Origin: Trichococcus shcherbakoviae | GTDB taxonomy: Bacteria; Bacillota; Bacilli; Lactobacillales; Aerococcaceae | Length of the DNA stretch: 64,000 nucleotides | Assembly: GCF_963666195.1 (NCBI RefSeq) | Contig: NZ_OY762653.1 | Span: forward strand, 1,893,501 to 1,957,500 | Direction: 5' to 3' | Part shown: positions 54,091 through 61,405 of the stretch, one piece after another | How positions within the stretch are numbered: position 1 is the stretch's first letter | Layout: the number at the start of each line of letters is the position of its first letter | The notes under the pieces: generated by a model | Database searches by the model: none | What the model was told of the DNA's origin: nothing | What the model saw: only the letters and a program-made list of their open reading frames with translations | Translations under genes and position numbers: made by a program

Positions 54091-55026
54091 ATGACAACAT
54101 TATGCGAAATGCTAGGAATAGAATATCCTATTTTTCAAGGAGCGATGGCACGGATCGCAACGGCTGATATCGCTTCTGCCGTTTCAAATGCAGGCGGGCT
54201 TGGCATCATCGCTTCAGGCGGGATGACAGCAGATCAATTGCGTGCAGAGATCCAAAAATGCAAAACGATGACGGACAAACCTTTTGCCGTCAACTTGATG
54301 CTGATGATGCGTAATTGTCCGGAATTGGTTGATGTCGTGATCGAAGAAGGCGTCAAAGTCGTGACGACTGGAGCAGGCACACCGAAACCATTCATGCCGA
54401 AATTCAAAGAAGCCGGCATTAAAGTCATTCCGGTAGTAGCTTCCGTGAAACATGCACAAAAAATGGAGGCCTTAGGCGCGGATGCAATCGTAGCTGAAGG
54501 AACCGAAGCGGGCGGACACGTCGGCGAAACAACGACCATGTGCTTAGTGCCGCAAGTAGTCAGCGCAGTCAACATCCCCGTATTGGGAGCCGGCGGAGTC
54601 GGTGACGGCCGCGGCGTCGTTGCGATGTACGCGATGGGTGCTCAAGGGATCCAAGTAGGAACACTGTTCTTGTCCGCTGAAGAATGCCCGGTTCCGGCTA
54701 CGTTCAAACAGGCGGTACTTGATGCTGATGATACAGCTACGATCGTTACAGGCCGCCGCAACGGAGCACCTGTCCGTTCCATCAAAAACAAGATGCTTAC
54801 GAAATTCCAAGAACTGGAAAACAACAATGCATCCCGTGATGAATTGGAAGAGTTGGCGTTGGGCTCATTGAGCAAAGCTGTATTCGAAGGCGATGTAGAG
54901 AACGGATCGGTCATGGCCGGCCAAATCACCGGTATGGTCCGTGATATCCGTCCTGCCAAAGAAATCATCGAAACATTGTTCAAAGATGCTGAAGCAATCG
55001 CAGCATCTTTGAAGATCGCTTATTAA
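54091..55026 (+). CDS. FMN-dependent nitronate monooxygenase / FabK-like enoyl reductase
   Basis: 311 residues, a TIM barrel of the NMO/FabK family. Features are PIFQGAMARIATADIASAVSNAGGLGIIASGGM at the N-terminus, NLMLMM, GAGTPKPFMPKFKEAG, the flavin-site motif EGTEAGGHVGE with its conserved histidine, VLGAGGVGDGRGV and GAQGIQVGTLFL. The family includes nitronate monooxygenase and the enoyl-ACP reductase FabK. It heads an operon-like run with a CoA-transferase and an OFA-family transporter and is far from any fatty-acid gene, so reduction of an enoyl-CoA or oxidation of a nitronate are both possible. A terminator and the RNA-like copy 2 follow it. Confidence 0.85.
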   Translation: MTTLCEMLGIEYPIFQGAMARIATADIASAVSNAGGLGIIASGGMTADQLRAEIQKCKTMTDKPFAVNLMLMMRNCPELVDVVIEEGVKVVTTGAGTPKPFMPKFKEAGIKVIPVVASVKHAQKMEALGADAIVAEGTEAGGHVGETTTMCLVPQVVSAVNIPVLGAGGVGDGRGVVAMYAMGAQGIQVGTLFLSAEECPVPATFKQAVLDADDTATIVTGRRNGAPVRSIKNKMLTKFQELENNNASRDELEELALGSLSKAVFEGDVENGSVMAGQITGMVRDIRPAKEIIETLFKDAEAIAASLKIAY

Positions 55027-55035
55027 TCAAAACTG

Positions 55036-55066
55036 AAAAGCTCAGATCAAGGCTGAGCTTTTTTCT
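55036..55066 (+). terminator. rho-independent terminator after the FabK-like gene
   Basis: AAAAGCTCAG pairs with CTGAGCTTTT with AGATCAAGG loop, then T run. It suggests part of transcription stops before the CoA-transferase gene. Confidence 0.85.
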
Positions 55067-55077
55067 TAAATATTAGG

Positions 55078-55280
55078 AAATATAAAATATTTTCAATATA
55101 AAAGTGCATCACCGTAGGTGTTTCACGGATTTTTAAAATGTTTTATGCATCTAAAATAATGGCTAGCGGACCAAGCCTGCCTCTCGGAAATTAGATAAAT
55201 CTGACCCATTGCGCTCTACGATGCTCATTCGGGGCCAGATTTCCTAAATTTCTTTCGAGGCAGAGCGGGCTTGTACCGCT
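55078..55280. ncRNA. dispersed structured element, copy 2 (putative non-coding RNA or leader)
   Basis: Like copy 1 at 50946-51146. Conserved blocks are AAGTGCATCACCGTAG (55102-55117), GGCTAGC (55161-55167), GGAAATTAGATAAAT (55186-55200) and ATTTCCTAAATTTC (55239-55252). Helices differ in sequence from copy 1 yet pair: CAAGCC (55172) with GGCTTG (55268), TGCCTC (55178) with GAGGCA (55257), and CTGACC (55201) with GGCCAG (55233, one mismatch). The hairpin spans 102 bases as in copy 1. It ends about 50 bp before the CoA-transferase start, between a terminator and that gene, so it could be its leader. Confidence 0.75.
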
Positions 55281-55328
55281 TTTCTTACTTATTTATGTGA
55301 ATGAACGAGCAAATAGGAGGGTACACTT

Positions 55329-56897
55329 ATGACAAAAGTAATCACAGCTGCGGAAGCGGCAAAATTGATCAAAGACAACAGCACAGTGGCATTGACCGGA
55401 TTCGGTCTGGCATGTGTGAACGAAGAAATGGCGATTTCCATTGAAGATCGCTTTAAAGCGGAAGGACATCCGAACAACCTGACAGTCATCCACGCGAGCG
55501 CTGTGGGGGATCGCCGCACAAAAGGGATGAGCCATCTTGCCCACGAAGGTCTGATCAAACGTTGGATCGGCGGCATCGTCAGCGCTTCTCCGCAACTCAG
55601 CGACCTGATCGTCGAAAACAAATGCGAAGCCTACAACCTTCCGCAAGGGGTCATCACCCAACTGTACCGTGAAATCGCCGCAAAACGTCCGGGCTTATTC
55701 ACTAAAGTCGGCATGCGCACCTTTGTCGATCCACGTCTGGAAGGCGGCAAGCTTTCCCCGCGCACGACCGAAGACATCGTCAAAGTGGTTGAAATTGAAA
55801 ATGAAGAATGGTTATTCTACCCGACTTTCCCGATCAATGTCGGCCTGATCCGCGGAACGGTAGCCGATGAAAAAGGCAACTTGACGCTTGGAAAAGAAGG
55901 TTTGCACATGGAAGTGTTGCCGGTCGCACAGGCTGTCAAAAACTCAGGCGGTATCGTGATCGCTCAGGTGGAAACCTTGGCGGCAGCAGGCACACTGCAT
56001 CCTAAAGACGTAAAAGTACCAGGCATCATGGTCGACTACATTGTCGTGGCACAACCAGGCAATCAATTCCAGACAGAAAACACTGAGTACAATCCGGCTT
56101 TCTCCGGCGATACAAAAGTACCAATGGATGCTGTAACGGCACTTCCATTGGATGCCCGTAAAGTAATCGCCCGTCGTGCAGCGATGGAGTTGGTTCCTTC
56201 AGCTGTCCTGAATCTTGGCGTAGGAATTCCAGTCAATGTCGCGACAGTCGGTGCGGAAGAAGGCATCAGCGATCAATTGGTGTTGACGACCGAAGCCGGA
56301 TCGATCGGCGGCGTTCCGGCAGGATTGCGGGACTTCGGACATGCCTTCAACAGCGAAGCGATCATGGATCACCATGCGCAATTCGACTTCTACGATGGCG
56401 GCGGATTGGACTTATCCGTGTTGGGGCTTGCTCAGACCGATGCCTTCGGAAACGTGAACGTATCCAAGTTCGGCAATCGTGTAGCGGGTTGTGGCGGATT
56501 CATCAATATTTCCCAAGCTGCCAAAAAATTGGTGTTTGCAGGAACCTTTACTGCCGGCGGTTTGCAACAGGAGGTCAAAGATGGCCGTTTGACGATCATC
56601 CAGGAAGGCAAAGCGAAGAAATTCGTAGCTGAAGTCGAACAAGTCACTTTCAGCGGTGAATACGCGTCCGAAGTGGAACAGGAAGTATTGTACGTAACCG
56701 AACGTGCGGTATTCGACCTCGAGAAAGGCAAGTTGCGCCTGATCGAAATCGCGCCTGGCGTCGATCTGGAAAAAGATATTTTGGGACAAATGGGCTTCAA
56801 ACCGGTCATTGCCGAAAATCTGAAAGTAATGAACGAAGGCATGTTCCGCGAAAATTGGGGAGAACTAAAAAACATCGTCATGGCGAATGGAAAATAA
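55329..56897 (+). CDS. acyl-CoA:acetate/propionate CoA-transferase (family I)
   Basis: 522 residues, the alpha and beta halves fused as in YdiF and propionate CoA-transferase. The N-terminal half has SAVGDRRTKGMSHLAHEGLIKRWIGG and GNLTLGKEGLHMEVLPVAQAVKNSGG. The C-terminal half has LNLGVGIPVNVATVGAEEGI and the catalytic glutamate in VLTTEAGSIGGVPAG, then GGGLDLSVLGLAQTDAFGNVNVSKFG. It moves CoA between short-chain acids. It lies 3 genes into the LysR-linked run, behind the RNA-like element copy 2, with TAGGAGGG before the ATG. The OFA transporter starts 13 bp after its stop, so substrate uptake and CoA activation appear linked. Confidence 0.93.
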   Translation: MTKVITAAEAAKLIKDNSTVALTGFGLACVNEEMAISIEDRFKAEGHPNNLTVIHASAVGDRRTKGMSHLAHEGLIKRWIGGIVSASPQLSDLIVENKCEAYNLPQGVITQLYREIAAKRPGLFTKVGMRTFVDPRLEGGKLSPRTTEDIVKVVEIENEEWLFYPTFPINVGLIRGTVADEKGNLTLGKEGLHMEVLPVAQAVKNSGGIVIAQVETLAAAGTLHPKDVKVPGIMVDYIVVAQPGNQFQTENTEYNPAFSGDTKVPMDAVTALPLDARKVIARRAAMELVPSAVLNLGVGIPVNVATVGAEEGISDQLVLTTEAGSIGGVPAGLRDFGHAFNSEAIMDHHAQFDFYDGGGLDLSVLGLAQTDAFGNVNVSKFGNRVAGCGGFINISQAAKKLVFAGTFTAGGLQQEVKDGRLTIIQEGKAKKFVAEVEQVTFSGEYASEVEQEVLYVTERAVFDLEKGKLRLIEIAPGVDLEKDILGQMGFKPVIAENLKVMNEGMFRENWGELKNIVMANGK

Positions 56898-56910
56898 GGG
56901 AGTGTTGTTG

Positions 56911-58140
56911 ATGAAAAAGGAAATTAATCGCTGGGCTGTCTTGGTCAGCTCTATGGGTATCTTGATGTGTACGGGTGCAGTTTATGCTTTCAGCGTATTG
57001 GCAGGACCGTTGTCTGCCGCAAGAGGTTGGACAATGGCTGAGGTCATGGTAGCCTTCGCGATCAACGCGGCTTTAGGGCCGATTCCGATGATCTTGGGCG
57101 GCTTCTTGACCGACAAAGGTTGGTCGAAATGGAGCACGATGGCCGGAGCGGTATTGTTCGGTGTCGGTTTTGCTTTGGCGGGTACAGCTACAACTTTGAC
57201 TGAATTGTACGTGTATTATGGTTTGATGGCCGGTTTCGGACAAGGCTTCGCTTACTCAGGCTGCCTAAGCAACACGATCCGTTTCTTCCCGGATAAAAAA
57301 GGTTTGGCTTCCGGATTGATCACAGCAGGTATGGGCGGAGCGGCCATCATCGCAGCTCCGATCGCGAACCAACTGATCCAAAGTATTGGTGTTGCCGACA
57401 CTTTCGTGCGGATGGGTATCGCCTATGCCATTATCAGCTTCACTTGCAGCCTCTTCATCAAGGTTGCTCCGAAAGATTACATGCCTAAAAACATGAACGC
57501 AGCGGCTACTGCAGCAGCGAATAAACCGGTCGTAAACAAGAACTGGAAAGAAATGCTGCAGGATCCAAAATTCTATATGATCATCCTGATGTTCGCCATG
57601 GGTGCTTTCTCAGGCTTGATGATCGCTTCAAATGCTTCGCCGATCGGACAATCGATGTTCGGCCTATCCGCAGCAGCGGCAGCCGTATATGTCAGCGTGT
57701 ATTCTCTCAGCAATACAATGGGTCGCGTTATCTGGGGCGCTGTTTCCGATAAATTGGGTCAACCAACGACTATCAGCATCATGTATAGTGTCATCATTCT
57801 TACTTTCTTGATCCTTATTTTCGTCAAATCCATGTTCGGCTTTACACTAGGAATCGTTGGTTTAGGCTTATGCTTCGGCGGTGTGATGGGCGTGTTCCCT
57901 TCATTGGTCATGGATAACTTCGGACCGAAATTCCAAGGCGTCAACTACGGTATCGTGTTCATCGGTTACTCGACATCCGCTTTCGTAGCGCCTAAAGTAA
58001 CAGCAGGAATCGCTGCTGCGAACAACGGTGACTTCACCAAAGCTTTCTATGTCGCGATCGTGGTTGCGGCTGCAGGTTTGATTCTGGATCTTGTTTACAA
58101 GAAAAAAACGGCAACGAAATCGATCACAGAAACTGCTTAA
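56911..58140 (+). CDS. OFA-family major facilitator transporter (oxalate/formate antiporter-like)
   Basis: 409 residues from the ATG at 56911, with GGGAG upstream; the ATG at 56887 overlaps the previous gene. Twelve membrane helices of the MFS are visible; WAVLVSSMGILMCTGAVYAFSVLAGPL and GFGQGFAYSGCLSNTIRFFPDKKGLASGLITAGMG match the OFA subfamily, and NYGIVFIGYSTSAFVAPKV lies near the end. OFA members move small carboxylates such as oxalate, formate or lactate. Next to a CoA-transferase it probably imports or exchanges an organic acid. An insertion sequence begins 15 bp after its stop and separates it from its likely terminator at 59832. Confidence 0.9.
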   Translation: MKKEINRWAVLVSSMGILMCTGAVYAFSVLAGPLSAARGWTMAEVMVAFAINAALGPIPMILGGFLTDKGWSKWSTMAGAVLFGVGFALAGTATTLTELYVYYGLMAGFGQGFAYSGCLSNTIRFFPDKKGLASGLITAGMGGAAIIAAPIANQLIQSIGVADTFVRMGIAYAIISFTCSLFIKVAPKDYMPKNMNAAATAAANKPVVNKNWKEMLQDPKFYMIILMFAMGAFSGLMIASNASPIGQSMFGLSAAAAAVYVSVYSLSNTMGRVIWGAVSDKLGQPTTISIMYSVIILTFLILIFVKSMFGFTLGIVGLGLCFGGVMGVFPSLVMDNFGPKFQGVNYGIVFIGYSTSAFVAPKVTAGIAAANNGDFTKAFYVAIVVAAAGLILDLVYKKKTATKSITETA

Positions 58141-58154
58141 TAAACATAAAAAAA

Positions 58155-59829
58155 CCTGAATTATTCATACCACCCCAAATCTTGATATGAACAACTCTAT
58201 TTCATCTGCAATATTGGATTTTTGGCAGAGCTGTTATTTTTTCCCTTTCAAAACGTCTCTTAGAGACGAAAAGAAGCACAGAATGCGATTGTTATTGTGT
58301 TTTTGGGCATACTAATCCCTTTGTTCGAACGATTTTTTTAAATTTACGGGGTCTCCTCACCAAGACAAGGATTGAATTTGCCGTAGGATATGAAAAAATT
58401 CATCTTGGTAGACATGATGGGTGCTGAGTTTTAGCATCATGCGTCTTCCGCTGTGGATCAGTTTCCCAGCGATCTTGAAAAACCGAAGACGAATACTTTG
58501 TATCTGTAGGCCTCTGGCCTTTTCCGGGAAAGTTAGTGTGCGTATGAAATTGTTGATGTTATAGGAAAGGACGCTGACCATCATGCGGACGGCATTCTCC
58601 AAGAAATGAGAACTGTCTGTCTTGTCGAAGAAGAAGCCATTCTTGGCTTCCTTGATGAAATTCTCCATCGTACCTCTCTTCCAATACGTTTGATAGATTT
58701 GTTCAGCCGAGACGGCATTGGATAGATTGGTGATAATGAATTCATGGTGAAAAATCAGTTCATTAGCTGCCCTGACGGAACGAATACAAACCCTACGGTC
58801 ATGCTTCCAAGTGCCGGCTTGATAGCGAGTCGAGTAGAAATGTTCTTCCCGCTGACTCCATTCGGTCTCATCCCCAACTTGAACAAACTCTTCCGCTATC
58901 TTGAATAAGCAGAGATTTCGTTTGAGCCGAATGACGTACTGATGCTCTTTTTCTTCACAGAGGTCATACAGTTCCGGTGCGGCAAAGCCACTATCTGCGC
59001 GAACAAGAATGGTGCTGACCGGAACAGTCTGATTATAATGCTCAAGAAGCGGATTCAAAAAATCGGCTGCTCCGTTTGAGCAGTATGTGTTTCCGGAACG
59101 CAGTTCCGCCTTCAGAAAGTCCTTGGTCAGACCATCGAATGCGACAAGCGGATGATAACCAATCGTTTGATAATGTGCATTGAAAGCCGCTTCTTCTTGA
59201 TCGCCGTAGGTGTCACAATAGGTGGAATCCAAATCCAATACCATTTCTGTTGCATTACGTTGTATGCGTACCTTATCCAGCATTGCTTGATTGAGCGCTT
59301 GTAGCTGCAAAAGTGCATCGGGACTCTCACTAATGCGATCCCAAAAACGCGAAAGCGAAGGTTGTGCAGCCAATGTACTTTTTTCAAGCATCTGTTGGAA
59401 GAAAGGATCATGGCGTAAGATGTTGGCAGATGCATCGGTATCATAGCCTGCAATTAATTGGAAAATCAGTTGTTCAAGGATGGATTCATTCGAATGTGTA
59501 GGTGAAAGACGGGAGTCTTGAAATTGGAGCTCATTCTCCATCAACTGTTCGAATCCGATTGAATGAAGGAATTCTTTAACCAAAACGAGACCAGCATCCG
59601 TGGTCAGATTACCTCCAGTATTTGTAACCGTCATTTTTGCATTGAATTTTAGAGTGTTTTCATGTAAAGTTGCCATTGAGAGAACCCCTTTCTATGGTTG
59701 TTGGTGGTACATTAACCATAACAGATAGGGGTTCTTTTTTCACACCTTTTGGGTGTGAACTGGAAAGACAAAATATGTTGGAAGACTAACGTTTCCAGAC
59801 GTTTTGTGAAAATCTATGAATAATTCAGG
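58155..59829 (-). mobile_element. IS1380-family insertion sequence, complete (1675 bp)
   Basis: Fifteen-base terminal inverted repeats CCTGAATTATTCATA lie at 58155-58169 and, as the reverse complement, at 59815-59829. AAAA stands directly outside both ends, fitting the 4-bp target duplication of this family, though inside an A-rich site. One full-length transposase gene lies on the minus strand. Upstream of that gene, inside the element, a hairpin (AGAACCCC with GGGGTTCT, 59690-59738) would stop incoming transcription. Bases 58170-58356 hold no gene. Confidence 0.92.
58357..59676 (-). CDS. IS1380-family transposase
   Basis: 439 residues, intact. The N-terminal part (VTNTGGNLTTDAGLVLVKEFL) is the usual IS1380 opening. 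The DDE catalytic residues fall in EMVLDLDSTYCD, VRADSGFAA and the glutamate of RGTMENFIKEAKNG. VIRLKRN follows the second Asp as in relatives. It cuts and moves the element bounded by the repeats at 58155 and 59829. No frameshift is seen, so the element may be active. Its codon use is poorer in G and C than the neighbouring genes. Confidence 0.95.
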   Translation of the reverse strand: MATLHENTLKFNAKMTVTNTGGNLTTDAGLVLVKEFLHSIGFEQLMENELQFQDSRLSPTHSNESILEQLIFQLIAGYDTDASANILRHDPFFQQMLEKSTLAAQPSLSRFWDRISESPDALLQLQALNQAMLDKVRIQRNATEMVLDLDSTYCDTYGDQEEAAFNAHYQTIGYHPLVAFDGLTKDFLKAELRSGNTYCSNGAADFLNPLLEHYNQTVPVSTILVRADSGFAAPELYDLCEEKEHQYVIRLKRNLCLFKIAEEFVQVGDETEWSQREEHFYSTRYQAGTWKHDRRVCIRSVRAANELIFHHEFIITNLSNAVSAEQIYQTYWKRGTMENFIKEAKNGFFFDKTDSSHFLENAVRMMVSVLSYNINNFIRTLTFPEKARGLQIQSIRLRFFKIAGKLIHSGRRMMLKLSTHHVYQDEFFHILRQIQSLSW

Positions 59830-59830
59830 A

Positions 59831-59878
59831 AAAAGCATCTCCTGCACTCGAATATGAGCGCAGGGGATGCTTTTTCTT
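59831..59878 (+). terminator. terminator displaced by the IS (original end of the OFA transporter gene)
   Basis: AAAAGCATCTCCTGC pairs with GCAGGGGATGCTTTT and ends in T5. Removal of the IS and one AAAA copy would put this hairpin directly 18 bp after the transporter stop at 58140. Confidence 0.8.
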
Positions 59879-59883
59879 GTTGG

Positions 59884-60120
59884 TTGTCCGATTCTAGCGG
59901 AATATCGGACACCGGGCCAGCAATGAGAGATGAGTTTGTCCGATACTAGCAGGATATCGGACACCGGGCCAGCAATGAGAGACGAGTTTGTCCGATACTA
60001 GTAGGATATCGGACAACTAGACTGCGAAGGGATAACTGGTTGTCCGATTCTAGCGATATATCGGACATCGGGTCAGCGATAGGAGATGAAATTGTCCGAT
60101 TCTAGCGGTATATCGGACAA
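59884..60120. repeat. 52-bp periodic palindrome array G (TTGTCCGAT family, 5 units)
   Basis: Units start at 59884, 59936, 59988, 60040 and 60092, exactly 52 bp apart. Arms are TTGTCCGAT and ATCGGACAA or ATCGGACAC/T; the middles read TCTAGCGGAAT and variants. Linkers of units 1-3 share CCGGGCCAGCAATGAGAG. It lies next to the IS and in front of the minus-strand pRiA4b-type gene. Confidence 0.92.
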
Positions 60121-60150
60121 CCACCCAACTAGGCCGGACGCGATATGGCC

Positions 60151-60210
60151 GACAACAAAAGGCAAGCATTCGGCTCCCTAAAAGCCCGAATGCTTGCCTT
60201 TTGTTGTTGT
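60151..60210. terminator. long bidirectional terminator
   Basis: ACAACAAAAGGCAAGCATTC pairs with its exact complement ending at 60210 around a GGGCT/AGCCC tip. It marks the end of the minus-strand gene at 60218 and of transcription from the left. Confidence 0.88.
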
Positions 60211-60217
60211 CAGCCTC

Positions 60218-60772
60218 TCACGGATGGCCGCCGTCGTCTTCCCATTCATCTTCGTCATCATCCAGGGCTACCCATTCATCTTCATCGAGCCCCGGCAGGC
60301 CTTCGCCTAGGCCGCTGACATTCAGGTAAGCCAATTCCTCATTGATCGCTTTCGCGATTTCCCCGGAATCTTTGTACGCGAGGTCCAGTGTGTCGTCCGT
60401 GATGTCCAGGCGGGTATGGTCTTCCTCAGGCGCCAGATTCTCTGCGCGTACGCAACGGGGATAGAGCACGTCCGCCTTTGCTTCAAAGGCTTTTTGCAGG
60501 ATGATTTCATGTTCCCAGTTTTCTTCCATATTGTACGTGTAAATGATTTTATCGTCTTTTCCTTGGATATGGTCCCGCAGACGATCGGTTTCTGCCAATG
60601 CATCTTTATGCGGCGAGGCAAACCTGAAAGTATGCGGGTGGAGATCGGACCAATTGAATGCACTTTGGAGAATGAAATGCAGATCGGAGAAAGTTGTGTC
60701 GTCATCCAATTGTATATCTCGCCAGACTGGTATGCCGACATCCAAAAGCGTAACCCTGAGTTCGAACATCAT
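60218..60772 (-). CDS. plasmid pRiA4b ORF-3-like family protein
   Basis: 184 residues from the ATG at 60772 (a second ATG follows directly); AAAAGGTGG precedes it, and the frame upstream to 60886 has no ribosome site. The family opening FELRVTLLDVGIPVWRDIQLDDDTTFSDLHFILQSAFNW is clear, followed by HTFRF and the middle YNMEENWEHEI. The C-terminus is very acidic (DEDEWVALDDDEDEWEDDGG). This family is found near transposons and plasmids and also alone on chromosomes; its function is unknown. It is a single gene ending at a strong terminator. Confidence 0.88.
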   Translation of the reverse strand: MMFELRVTLLDVGIPVWRDIQLDDDTTFSDLHFILQSAFNWSDLHPHTFRFASPHKDALAETDRLRDHIQGKDDKIIYTYNMEENWEHEIILQKAFEAKADVLYPRCVRAENLAPEEDHTRLDITDDTLDLAYKDSGEIAKAINEELAYLNVSGLGEGLPGLDEDEWVALDDDEDEWEDDGGHP

Positions 60773-60907
60773 CTGAAAAACCACCTTTTTTGTTTTCAGT
60801 ATAACGTTTTCATAAGGCAAGTTCAAATAAGAAGGGTGAGGGAAGCGCGAAGGGATTTTAGGCCGCCAAGGATGGCCAATCCGCAAAACGGACTTATTCC
60901 GATTCGC

Positions 60908-60917
60908 GTGCTATAAT
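60908..60917 (+). promoter_or_regulatory. extended -10 promoter of the thioredoxin-like gene
   Basis: TGCTATAAT (TG at 60909-60910, TATAAT at 60912-60917) is an extended -10 element; no good -35 box is seen. It lies 34 bp before the GTG at 60951. Confidence 0.6.
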
Positions 60918-60950
60918 TGCCACAAAAATAAAGTGGAAGAAGGTTAACTT

Positions 60951-61289
60951 GTGTTTTATCCAAATAATTTTCAACAAGCAACTTCAATAGAAGAAATCCG
61001 TCACTTCATCGCTGAAAACAAATTAGCGTTTGTTTATATTTCCCGGACGAACTGCGGTGTCTGCCACGCGGTCCAACCGCAAGTGCAAGAGATGCTGGAA
61101 GAATTCCCGGCAATCAAAGCGATCCAGGCGAACGCCGATGACATCCCGGAAGTCGCGGGCGAATTCACCGTCTTCACCGTTCCGGCTTTGCTGTTGTTCG
61201 TTGAAGGCAAGGAAATGCTGAGGGAAGCCCGCTTCGTGGTGATGGATGAGCTGCATCACCAATTCCAACGGATTGCGGATAACTTCTGA
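60951..61289 (+). CDS. thioredoxin-fold protein
   Basis: 112 residues from a GTG at 60951, with AGAAGG upstream. The thioredoxin fold is visible: FVYISRTNCGVCHAVQPQVQEMLEEFP holds the redox motif CGVC, VAGEFTVFTVPALLLFVEGKEM carries the conserved cis-proline after TV, and REARFVVMDELHHQFQRI follows. The CGVC motif in place of CGPC suggests a specialised thiol oxidoreductase, like the YtpP-type thioredoxin-like proteins. It is cytoplasmic, with no signal peptide. It is a single gene between the pRiA4b-type gene (divergent) and the LytS/LytT pair, and a terminator follows. Confidence 0.9.
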   Translation: MFYPNNFQQATSIEEIRHFIAENKLAFVYISRTNCGVCHAVQPQVQEMLEEFPAIKAIQANADDIPEVAGEFTVFTVPALLLFVEGKEMLREARFVVMDELHHQFQRIADNF

Positions 61290-61297
61290 TAGCTTGA

Positions 61298-61344
61298 TAA
61301 AGGAACGATAGTCTGAAGCGCAAAGCTTAGGCTATCGTTTTTTG
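61298..61344 (+). terminator. rho-independent terminator after the thioredoxin-like gene
   Basis: AACGATAGTCT pairs with AGGCTATCGTT followed by T6. Confidence 0.85.
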
Positions 61345-61405
61345 TGCACAAATTAGTTACTTCTGGTGTAAACTAAAGATAATCATTTTCCGGAAAGGAG
61401 CGGCC

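Noticed and set aside
59831-59878. Treating this hairpin as the IS terminator
   Set aside because: It lies outside the inverted repeat end at 59829 and abuts the target duplication, so it belongs to the host site.
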